Of a stretch of 64,000 nt of DNA, positions 54,032 through 62,522 are shown one piece after another. The number at the start of each line of letters is the position of its first letter. Positions within the stretch are counted from its first letter, which is position 1. A program made the translations under genes and the position numbers. The notes under the pieces were generated by a model. It was not told where the DNA came from. It was given only the letters and a program-made list of their open reading frames with translations, and did no database searches. Origin of the DNA: JAIQFL01 sp035295745 (lineage in GTDB: Bacteria; Acidobacteriota; Terriglobia; Bryobacterales; Bryobacteraceae); assembly GCA_035295745.1 (NCBI GenBank), contig DATGIL010000039.1:62001-126000 (forward strand), in the 5' to 3' direction.

Positions 54032-55565
54032 GCGGATACGGAACCGTCGAGGGTCGAGTCCGACGTACCTCGGGCGAACCGCTTGCCAAGGCTCAGATAA
54101 GACTTGGACTCATCCAAGGGCGCTCTCCAGTTACCTACGCCACGGACACCGGCGCCGACGGCGGTTTTTCCATTCCGGACGTCGAGCCCGGGCAATATCG
54201 TCTCACCGTCGCGCGTAACGGGTTTGTGAACGCGTCGTCCGACCCGCTATGGTTTGATTCCGCCACCGTCCTGACGATTGCCAAGGGAGCGACCGTTGGC
54301 AATCTCGATTTGAGAATGGCGCCTCAGTGCGCAATCTCCGGCCGGATGACGGACCAGGACGGCGAAGCTGTGGCAGACGTTCCCGTCACCTTGCTGCACC
54401 CAATTCCGATAGAGAGCGGGGCCTCAAAGTGGCAGCGCGTGGGTAGTAACCTGAGCTCGACAAACGATCTGGGTGAATTTCGCATCGCTGGATTGCGCCC
54501 CGGCAAATATGTGATTGAGGCGAACGGTGCGCCTCACCTCGGCATGATCGAGCGAAGCGCACCCGTCGGACACCCGGAGAGGCTTGGCCACCCAGCTACT
54601 ATCCGGGCACGAGCGATCTGACACTAGCGCAGCCTATTGAAATTCAAGAAGGTCAAGACCTGCGCGGCTTCGACATGCAGTTACGCAAGGTTCGCACCTT
54701 CCGTGCGAGCGGACGTGTGGAAGTGCCGGGTGGCGTCGACCCGCGCAGTTGGTCCGTGCATCTGGGCCCGAACCCCGCCAGCGGCCTGCCTTCGTGGATG
54801 GTGCCCGCCGACCATGGTGAAGCCGGTTTCGACTTTCGTGGTCTATTGCCGGGGTCCTACGTTCTGAGGGCAACCTGCGGCAAGGGTCAACAGACCATCT
54901 CCACACAGGTGCCGTTGGAAGTCACCGATTCCGACTTCGACGGATTGGTGGTCACGTTTCCGGTGGGCTTTACGTTGGCGGGGGCAGTACGTTCGGCGGA
55001 TGATGGAGCCCGGATCGATCCCACAACGGTCCACATCTCGCTTTACACCCAAGCTCCCGGTGCGGCTTACGGAAGAACGACCCCCGAAGCGTCGGGCGCG
55101 TTTGCGATCCAGGACCTTTCGTCAGGCCGATATCAACTCAACGTCCGCATGCCGGAACACGGATACGTGCAGTCGGTTCGGTACGCGGGAGAAGTGGTTC
55201 GCGATGGCTCGATCGAGATTCGAGCGGAAGGCGCCCTGGGTTTCTTGGAGATTGTCGTCGCGTCTGGGGGCGGTGAGGTCACGGGTGTGTTGCAGGGCGC
55301 CGATGGCGAGCCGCTGTCGAACCACGCTGTTCGGCTGCTCACGGAACCGCCTCGCTTCGACCGCTTCGGGATCACCCATACAGACCAGAACGGCCGATTC
55401 TGGTTCCGTGATGTCGCACCTGGTTCCCACTGGATCTTCGCTGTAAACGTTGTCGTCCCGGCGATCGAGGTACAGGAGCGTTGGGAGCGGCACGAAGGGG
55501 CTGCTCATGAAGTCACGGTGCATGCCGGCGGCCAATACGACGTGACTCTGCGTCTGCCCAAGTAG
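54028..55565 (+). pseudogene. Frameshifted paralogue of the carboxypeptidase regulatory-like gene
   Basis: The ATG at 54028 overlaps the stop of the peptidase remnant, as in the intact unit. It is closely similar to the 52265 gene throughout ('TVEGRVRRTSGEPLAKAQIR', 'GGFSIPDVEPGQYRLTVARN', 'LGEFRIAGLRPGKYVIEAN'). Near 54580 the frame changes: the first frame ends in a false tail at 54621 while the homologous sequence 'AWPPSYYPGTSDLTLAQPIE' continues in another frame to 55565. One indel would restore a ~511-residue protein. The second part (for instance from the ATG at 54675) could still be translated alone. Confidence 0.82.
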
Positions 55566-55571
55566 GCTGCG

Positions 55572-57983
55572 CTACTCTTTCAATTCCACGATGGTGGCGC
55601 CGGCTCCGCCTTCCTGTTGCGGCGCCGGGTAAAACTTTGCCACATGCGGGTGCCGCGCCAGAAGATCCGCAACCACTTTCTTCAACACTCCCATGCCATG
55701 CCCGTGGACGATTCGAACGCGGCTCGCCGTCGCCATCACGGCGCGATCGAGGAACTCGTCGATGGCATCACGAGCCTCCTCGCCGCGCTGGCCGATTACA
55801 TTGATCTCCTGGTGCACCGGCGCCAGTTCCGGCGCGGGCCGGAAGCTCACGCCCTTCGGTAACTTCCCTGGTGTCGCGGTCCCGCCCGGCTCTGGCAGCA
55901 CTTCGATCACGTCGTCAATCGAGACTTGCATCTTCATGAAGCCGGCTTCAACCTCGATGCGATCGGCGCCGATCTTGCGCCGTACCCTGGCCGGGTCGCG
56001 CACATCTTTGAGTCGGACGCGTACACCTTCTTCGATACGCAGCGGCTGGATGCGATCCTGCCGCGAGTCGTCCTGCGTGGAAAGGACGGTGGACTGGAAA
56101 TCCTCACGCAACTCGCGCTTGGCCTTGGAGACCCGGCGTTGTGCGTCCTGCTCGGACTTGCGGCGGTCGGCGCCTTGCGCGATCTTGCCCAGCGCCTCTT
56201 GCGATTGCTCCTCAAAGCGAGCCAGCGCCAGATCGGTGCGGCGTTCCAGTTCTTTGAGCTTGGCGGTCTCGCGTTTCTCCCACTCGCGTGCGATCTCTTT
56301 TTCGCGCTGTTCGAGTTGCGCCAGTTTGAGGCGCAGGCTTTCTTCCAGCGCGCGGGTGTCCTCGATGCGGCGGTGAAGCTCGCTCAGGAATCTTGTGACA
56401 TCCCGCTCGCGGTCGCTCATCGAAAGGCGCGCCCGCCGCATGATGTCCTCGGGAATGCCGAGGCGCGTGGCAATCTCCAGGCCGGCGGATTTGCCGGGAA
56501 GTCCCAAACGCAGTTGATAGGTCGGCTCCAGGGTCTCTTCGTCGAAGCCCATCGATCCATTCACCACGCCCTCAGTCGATGCGCCGTAGATCTTGAGCGC
56601 CATCAAATGCGTGGAGACCAGCGTGACCGCGCCCGCGGATCGGAAGTGCTCGACGAAAGCGACACCGAGTGCCCCGCCCTCCTCCGGATCGGTCGCTGCG
56701 CCCAACTCGTCGAGCAGCACCAGGGACGCCGGCGTCACATCGAGCGCCATCTCACGGATGTTGGAGACGTGCGCCGAGAAGGTGCTGAGATTCTGCTGAA
56801 TCGACTGGTAGTCGCCGATATCCGCGAGAACCTGTTCGAAGATGGGGAACTCCGCTTCGGCAGCGGGCACTGGAATCGCCGACTGAGCCATCAAGGTCAA
56901 CAGTCCCGCAGTCTTCAGCGTCACGGTCTTGCCACCCGTATTTGGTCCACTAATCAGCAAGGTGCGCTGCTGCGTGGTGAGTTCCATGCTGATCGGCACG
57001 GCTGACTTGCGTTGGCGCTTCAGGACATCCTCCAACAGAGGATGGCGGGCATCCCGCAACAGGAACTTCTCTCCAAAACGCGGAATCACGCAATCGAACT
57101 CGGTGGCGAAGCGCGCTTTGGCGAAGATCAGTTCCAACTCTGCCATGGTGATGAGCGTCTGCCGGATTGAGTCGCCGTACCCACGCAGACGGGCCGTCAT
57201 CTCGACCAGGATTCGATGCACCTCGCGCGCCTCTTCTTCCGTGAGCCGCACGAGATCGTTGTTGAGGTCGATGGTCTCGAGCGGCTCTACAAATAAGGTA
57301 TGGCCGCTGGAACTGGTGCCGTGGATGACGCCATCCAGCTTGCGACGCTGGCCGGACATCACCGGGACCACGAAGCGCTCGTTGCGGATGGTGACGAACT
57401 CCTCCTGCAGGATGCCATCCTCCCGATGCGCGCGCAGAAAACGTTCCAGCGATTCTTGAATCGCCTTCTTCTGCCTCTCGATGTCGCGGCGCACCCGCCC
57501 GAGAGCCACGCTGGCATGGTCAGAAATGCTGCCATCGGGTAGAATCTTCCCATCCAGATCCTTGATCAAGCCGCGGAAATCACCGATCGTGAGGGCGCGC
57601 CGCCCCAAGCGGGGAAAGCGCTCCGAGACTGCGGTGAGCAGGGATTTGGCATCCGCCGAGCGATCGAGCAGCGCCAGCACGCCCGAGATCTCCTTGGGCT
57701 CCAGGCTTGCGCCTTCGATGCGGAGCTTATGGACGACCGCCTCATTGTCCGGCAGCCCACCGAAATCGATTCGGATGGCGGCTCCTCGCCCAGTTTGCGG
57801 GCGAGCGGCCAGTCGGAGGTACTCGATGGCTTCACCTGCCTCAGCCAGGTCTTCCTTGAGGCGGGCGAGATCGGCATGCGGTTCGACTTTCTCCAGTTCG
57901 CGCTTACCCGCCGGGCTGGAGACGTAGCGCGCCAGAAGTTGGCGCAAGGATTCGAATTCAAGAACTTCAGCGCTGGTTTTCAC
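55572..57983 (-). CDS. mutS2: MutS2 family protein (DNA/ribosome-associated ATPase with Smr domain)
   Basis: 803 residues from a GTG at 57983; the frame extends to 58106 but the MutS2 sequence starts at 'KTSAEVLEFESLRQLLARYV'. Clamp/core helices are followed by the ATPase: 'LLISGPNTGGKTVTLKTAGL' (Walker A), 'FSAHVSNIREMA', 'LVLLDELGAATDPEEGGALG' (Walker B) and 'STHLMALK'. Then a long coiled coil (~510-640), a KOW-like segment, and a C-terminal Smr domain ('INVIGQRGEEARDAIDEFLD', 'RIVHGHGMGVLKK'), the nuclease part. Known roles are suppression of recombination or rescue of collided ribosomes, depending on species. Confidence 0.95.
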   Translation of the reverse strand: MKTSAEVLEFESLRQLLARYVSSPAGKRELEKVEPHADLARLKEDLAEAGEAIEYLRLAARPQTGRGAAIRIDFGGLPDNEAVVHKLRIEGASLEPKEISGVLALLDRSADAKSLLTAVSERFPRLGRRALTIGDFRGLIKDLDGKILPDGSISDHASVALGRVRRDIERQKKAIQESLERFLRAHREDGILQEEFVTIRNERFVVPVMSGQRRKLDGVIHGTSSSGHTLFVEPLETIDLNNDLVRLTEEEAREVHRILVEMTARLRGYGDSIRQTLITMAELELIFAKARFATEFDCVIPRFGEKFLLRDARHPLLEDVLKRQRKSAVPISMELTTQQRTLLISGPNTGGKTVTLKTAGLLTLMAQSAIPVPAAEAEFPIFEQVLADIGDYQSIQQNLSTFSAHVSNIREMALDVTPASLVLLDELGAATDPEEGGALGVAFVEHFRSAGAVTLVSTHLMALKIYGASTEGVVNGSMGFDEETLEPTYQLRLGLPGKSAGLEIATRLGIPEDIMRRARLSMSDRERDVTRFLSELHRRIEDTRALEESLRLKLAQLEQREKEIAREWEKRETAKLKELERRTDLALARFEEQSQEALGKIAQGADRRKSEQDAQRRVSKAKRELREDFQSTVLSTQDDSRQDRIQPLRIEEGVRVRLKDVRDPARVRRKIGADRIEVEAGFMKMQVSIDDVIEVLPEPGGTATPGKLPKGVSFRPAPELAPVHQEINVIGQRGEEARDAIDEFLDRAVMATASRVRIVHGHGMGVLKKVVADLLARHPHVAKFYPAPQQEGGAGATIVELKE

Positions 57984-58104
57984 AGGAGGGAATCTGGGAG
58001 CAATTTGCCGAAACGAACCTCCTTTAAGTCTAACATTTGCTTGGGCCGAGCTACTGAGCGGTCTGTGACAGTGCGGTTTCGAACCAGGTGTCTGTATCTC
58101 TAAC

Positions 58105-58150
58105 ACACTTCATATAGATATAGTTCTTGACGCGCCCCTATATATTGGGG
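58105..58150 (+). promoter_or_regulatory. Probable NrdR box(es) upstream of the ribonucleotide reductase
   Basis: CCCCTATATATTGGGG at 58135-58150 is a perfect 16-bp palindrome-like site fitting the NrdR box core (ACACWATATATWGTGT). A weaker candidate ACACTTCATATAGATA at 58105-58120 lies 30 bp upstream, near the usual two-box spacing. TTGACG at 58127 could serve as a -35 element. NrdR represses reductase genes when dATP is high. Confidence 0.6.
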
Positions 58151-58204
58151 CATCATTACGAAGGTAAATCCCACAAGGTAACGGATCCCGATGGAGGGTT
58201 GGTA

Positions 58205-61027
58205 ATGGGCCACTTGGGTGCAAAGGTTGATTTGTTGGAAGCGACCACCAATAAGACGACGACGGGAGTGTCGTTCTCACGGTATTTTACTTCCCGGCTG
58301 GAAGCCGGTAAGACGCCGTACGACGAGATCGTCTGGGAGACGCGAACGGCCTCAATCGGCAATGATAAAGGCTCGGTCATCTTTGAGCAGCGCGACGTCG
58401 AGGTGCCGGTAGACTGGTCACAGACGGCCACCAACATCGTAGCGAGCAAGTATTTCTACGGAAAGCTCGGTTCGCCGGAGCGCGAAACCAGCGTAGCGCA
58501 ACTAGTGCAGCGCGTGGTGGATACGATCGCCGATTGGGGAAAGAAGGACAAGTACTTCCGCACCGACCAGGACGCCGAGAACTTCCGCTTCGAACTGGCG
58601 CACCTGATGCTCACCCAAAAGGCCTGCTTCAACTCTCCGGTTTGGTTCAACGTGGGGGTGAAGGAGACCCGCGGCTACGGCTGGGTCTACGACGACAAAG
58701 TTCAGCAGGTGATCAAGCTGGAGTCGGGCGTGCTTCGTCCGCAATGCTCGGCGTGCTTCATCGTCTCGGTAAAGGATTCGCTGGAGTCGATCCTGGATCT
58801 GGCGAAGACCGAGGGCATGCTGTTCAAGTGGGGTTCGGGCACGGGCACCAATCTCTCGGCGATTCGTGAAGAAGACGCCGTGCTCTCCGGCGGCGGGCGC
58901 GCCTCCGGACCGCTCTCCTTTATGAAGGGGTTCGATGCGTTCGCGGGCGTGATCAAGTCTGGCGGCAAGACGCGGCGCGCGGCCAAGATGGTGATCCTGA
59001 ACACCGATCACCCGGATGTCGAGAAGTTCATCTGGTGCAAGGCGAAAGAGGAGAAGAAAGCTTACACGCTGGTGGAGGCAGGCTACGACTCGTCATTAGA
59101 CGGCGAAGCCTACGGATCGATCTTCTTCCAGAACGCCAACAACTCCGTGCGCGCGAGCGACGACTTCATGGAAGCGGCGGTTCAGGACGGCGACTGGTGG
59201 ACCAAGTCTGTATCGACCGGCCAGCCGGTGAAGCGCTTCAAGGCGCGCGAGATTCTGCGCGAGATCGCGGATGCCACCCACCAGTGCGGCGATCCGGGTA
59301 TGCAGTTCGACACCACGGTGAATCGCTGGCATCCGTGCAAGAATACGGCGCGGATCAATGCTTCGAATCCCTGCTCCGAGTACATGTTCCTGGATGATTC
59401 GGCCTGCAACCTTTCGTCGCTGAATCTCCTGAAGTTTGTTGGCCCCGATGGGCAGTTCGATGTGGAGGCATTCCGCCACGCCGTGGACACGATGATCATG
59501 GCGCAGGAGATCATCGTCGACAATGCCAGTTATCCCACCCAGAAGATCTGCGAGAACTCGCACAACTTCCGGCCGCTGGGTTTGGGCTTCGCGAACCTGG
59601 GCGCGCTGCTGATGTCCATGGGCATTCCCTACGATAGCGACCAGGGACGCGATTTCGCGGGCGCCATCACGGCAGTGATGTGCGGCCAGGCCTATCTGAC
59701 GAGTTCGCGCATCGCCGAGTCTACCGGTCCTTTCGCCGGTTACCAGCAGAACGAGCAGCCGTTCCTCGAAGTGATCCGGATGCATCGCGATTCCGTTAAC
59801 CGGATCAACCGGCATCATATTCCGAGCGCGCTAGCGAACGGCGCACAGCAATGCTGGGACGACGCTTACGATTCGGGACGGCGGCACGGATACCGCAATG
59901 CGCAGGTGACGGTGATCGCTCCCACGGGCACCATCGGCTTCATGATGGATTGCGACACCACCGGGATCGAGCCTGACCTGGCGCTGATCAAGTACAAGAA
60001 ACTGGTGGGCGGCGGCGTCATCAAGATCGTCAACAACACCGTGCCCGCGGCGCTCATCAAGCTCGGATACTCGTCGAATCAGGCGGAGGCGATCGTCACG
60101 CATATCGACTCGACTGGAACGATTGAAGGCGCTCCCCACCTCAAGCCCGAGCACCTGGCGGTCTTCGACTGCAGCTTCCGTCCGCAGAACGGCACGCGTT
60201 CGATTCACTACATGGGACACGTGCGGATGATGGCTGCCGTGCAGCCCTTCATCTCCGGAGCGATTTCGAAGACCATCAACATGCCGGAAGAGTCCAATGT
60301 AGACGAGATCATGAACGCCTACACCGAGAGTTGGAAGCTCGGTTTGAAGGCCGTCGCGATCTACCGGGACAATTCGAAGAAGGTGCAGCCGTTGAGTTCG
60401 GGCTCGGGTAAGGGCGAAAAGAAGGCATCCGCTGGTACACCGGCACCGTCGGGCGCCAGCGTACCCGTGACCGTGGAGAAGGTGGTGTACCGGCCGGTGC
60501 GCCGCAAGCTCCCGGACGAGCGGCGGTCCATCACGCATAAGTTCTCGATTGGCGGCCATGAGGGCTACATCACGGTCGGCATGTACGACGACGGCTCGCC
60601 GGGCGAAATCTTCATCACGATGGCGAAGGAAGGCTCCACGATCTCCGGTTTGATGGACGCTTTCGCGACGGCCGTGAGCTTCAACTTGCAGTATGGCGTG
60701 CCGATGAAGTTCCTGGTGGATAAGTTCGCGCACGTGCGATTCGAGCCGAGCGGCTGGACTGGGAATCAGCAGATTCCCTACGCCAAGTCGATCATGGACT
60801 ACATTTTCCGATGGCTCGGCGCGAAGTTCCTGGGGCCCGAGTATGCGGTGACGGAGGCCGGCGAGACCAGCATCCTGCGACCGACCGAAACGGATCCACA
60901 GCAGGAACTGCCCTTTGCGCCTTCCGTGGCGGATGCACCGCTCTGCGCCGAATGCGGCTCGATCATGACGCGCAATGGAAGCTGCTACAAATGCGGAAAT
61001 TGCGGCGGGACCAGCGGCTGCAGCTAA
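58205..61027 (+). CDS. nrdJ: Class II (adenosylcobalamin-dependent) ribonucleoside-diphosphate reductase
   Basis: 940 residues from the ATG at 58205, which has GGAGGG 6-7 nt upstream (the frame opens at 58127 with no ribosome site). Catalytic motifs: 'RPQCSACFIVSV' (first redox Cys), 'GSGTGTNLSAIR', 'INASNPCSEYMFLDDSACNL' (N-x-C-x-E with the thiyl-radical Cys), 'PTGTIGFMMDCDTTGIEPD' (second redox Cys region), a TSCPD domain (~745-880) and a C-terminal zinc/redox tail 'CAECGSIM...CYKCGNCGGTSGCS'. It converts ribonucleotides to deoxyribonucleotides using B12, independent of oxygen. No B12 riboswitch was seen. Confidence 0.95.
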   Translation: MGHLGAKVDLLEATTNKTTTGVSFSRYFTSRLEAGKTPYDEIVWETRTASIGNDKGSVIFEQRDVEVPVDWSQTATNIVASKYFYGKLGSPERETSVAQLVQRVVDTIADWGKKDKYFRTDQDAENFRFELAHLMLTQKACFNSPVWFNVGVKETRGYGWVYDDKVQQVIKLESGVLRPQCSACFIVSVKDSLESILDLAKTEGMLFKWGSGTGTNLSAIREEDAVLSGGGRASGPLSFMKGFDAFAGVIKSGGKTRRAAKMVILNTDHPDVEKFIWCKAKEEKKAYTLVEAGYDSSLDGEAYGSIFFQNANNSVRASDDFMEAAVQDGDWWTKSVSTGQPVKRFKAREILREIADATHQCGDPGMQFDTTVNRWHPCKNTARINASNPCSEYMFLDDSACNLSSLNLLKFVGPDGQFDVEAFRHAVDTMIMAQEIIVDNASYPTQKICENSHNFRPLGLGFANLGALLMSMGIPYDSDQGRDFAGAITAVMCGQAYLTSSRIAESTGPFAGYQQNEQPFLEVIRMHRDSVNRINRHHIPSALANGAQQCWDDAYDSGRRHGYRNAQVTVIAPTGTIGFMMDCDTTGIEPDLALIKYKKLVGGGVIKIVNNTVPAALIKLGYSSNQAEAIVTHIDSTGTIEGAPHLKPEHLAVFDCSFRPQNGTRSIHYMGHVRMMAAVQPFISGAISKTINMPEESNVDEIMNAYTESWKLGLKAVAIYRDNSKKVQPLSSGSGKGEKKASAGTPAPSGASVPVTVEKVVYRPVRRKLPDERRSITHKFSIGGHEGYITVGMYDDGSPGEIFITMAKEGSTISGLMDAFATAVSFNLQYGVPMKFLVDKFAHVRFEPSGWTGNQQIPYAKSIMDYIFRWLGAKFLGPEYAVTEAGETSILRPTETDPQQELPFAPSVADAPLCAECGSIMTRNGSCYKCGNCGGTSGCS

Positions 61028-61208
61028 CAATTTTCGTTTCTCCGATGGGAGTAAATCGCAACCGGTAGCACTGAACAAGCGAGCTAACGCATGGTTCGCC
61101 GTTCGTGCTGCCGGTCTTTTTTTTGCCCGTAGCGCGCAAGAATCTCGATATACTGCTTAGGCATCCGCTCACAGAACAAGTTTCTTAAGTACCTTGAGGA
61201 GAATTCTC

Positions 61209-62510
61209 ATGTTCCAGAAGAAGCCGCATTCCGCCCAATCGATGCCTGCACTGGCATCCACGACATTCATGATCACGTTGTGCTTCTGCCAGACTGCAGT
61301 GGCCGCCGACCTTTGCGTCAACCCGTCGGGAGCCAACGGTTGTTCCAAGACGATTCAAGCCGCAGTGACCGCGGCGTCACCCAACGACACGATCAACGTG
61401 GCCGCGGGCACGTACAAAGAATCGGTCACCATCGGAAAGCCCCTGTCGCTGATCAGTTCGGGGGCAAGCCAGACGATTATCGAGGCGACTGGTTTGGGAT
61501 CCGGTATTTATGTGGATGGCATCGACAACAAGGGACTGGCAAACGTAGTGGTCTCCGGCTTCACCGTACAGAATGCCAACTTCGAAGGCATTCTCGTCAC
61601 CAACGCTTCCAGCGTCACGATTTCCGGAAACATCCTGACGGGCAACGACAAGAGCTTGAACTTCGCCGGTGACAGTTCGACCTGTCCGGGCATCCCCGAT
61701 TTTGAAACTGGCGAGGACTTCGACTGCGGCGAGGCCATCCATCTGATTGGAGTGGATCACTCCATCGTCCTCAACAACACGATTCAGAATAACGCTGGCG
61801 GAATTCTGTTAAGCGACGATACCGGCGCCACCCACGACAACCTCATCATCGGCAACAATGTCAGCAACAATGTGTGGGACTGCGGCATCACGCTGGCATC
61901 TCACCCGCCCGCTGCGTTGACGGGTTCCTCGACGGCGCTCGGCGTCTACCAGAACACCGTGACCAACAATCAGGCAGTCAATAACGGGACGAAAGGCGAA
62001 GGAGCGGGAGTTGGCATCTTCGCTTCGGCTCCGGGGACCGCTGCTTACAGCAATGTCGTAACCAACAACGTGCTCACTGGGAACGGCATCCCCGGAGTGG
62101 CGATTCATGGCCACACGCCGCAGCAGAATCTGAACAACAATTCGATCATCGGCAACACGATCAGCGGCAACGGAGCCGATGAAGCGGATACGCCGACTGC
62201 CGGTCCGGCCGGCATCAATGTCGCTGGCGTTTCGCCGATCACCGGCACGGTCATCATGCAGAACACGATCTCGCAGGAGATGCTGGCGGTGGTGATCAAC
62301 GCGCCCGGCGATGCCCGTATTCAGCGCAATACTTTTCCGGGTGGCGGAATTGGAGTCGCCAATTTGAGAGGAGCAGCGGTCAACGCCGACGCCAATTTCT
62401 GGGGCTGCGCTGCCGACCCGACCGCAGGCCTATCAGGCTTCGCGGGATGCTCCCTGACCATGGGCAAAATCACAGTCGGATCCTGGTTGACGACTGCTCC
62501 CGGCAAGTAG
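61209..62510 (+). CDS. Secreted right-handed parallel beta-helix protein
   Basis: 433 residues from the ATG at 61209, preceded by TTGAGGAGAA. A signal peptide (~1-33, ending 'TAVAADLCVNPSG') and the pectate-lyase-like start 'KTIQAAVTAASPNDTINVAA' lead into many parallel beta-helix coils marked by 'NNTIQNNAGGILLSDDTGAT', 'IIGNNVSNNVW', 'NTVTNNQAVNNG' and 'SIIGNTISGNGADE'. Members bind or cleave polysaccharides, or serve as surface proteins; no catalytic residues can be assigned. Cysteine pairs suggest disulfides. Confidence 0.85.
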   Translation: MFQKKPHSAQSMPALASTTFMITLCFCQTAVAADLCVNPSGANGCSKTIQAAVTAASPNDTINVAAGTYKESVTIGKPLSLISSGASQTIIEATGLGSGIYVDGIDNKGLANVVVSGFTVQNANFEGILVTNASSVTISGNILTGNDKSLNFAGDSSTCPGIPDFETGEDFDCGEAIHLIGVDHSIVLNNTIQNNAGGILLSDDTGATHDNLIIGNNVSNNVWDCGITLASHPPAALTGSSTALGVYQNTVTNNQAVNNGTKGEGAGVGIFASAPGTAAYSNVVTNNVLTGNGIPGVAIHGHTPQQNLNNNSIIGNTISGNGADEADTPTAGPAGINVAGVSPITGTVIMQNTISQEMLAVVINAPGDARIQRNTFPGGGIGVANLRGAAVNADANFWGCAADPTAGLSGFAGCSLTMGKITVGSWLTTAPGK

Positions 62511-62522
62511 CGGAACTCTCCT

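Noticed and set aside
58000..58204. A cobalamin riboswitch ahead of the B12-dependent reductase
   Set aside because: No B12-box-like conserved core was found in the ~200 bp leader; the AT-rich dyad fits an NrdR box better.
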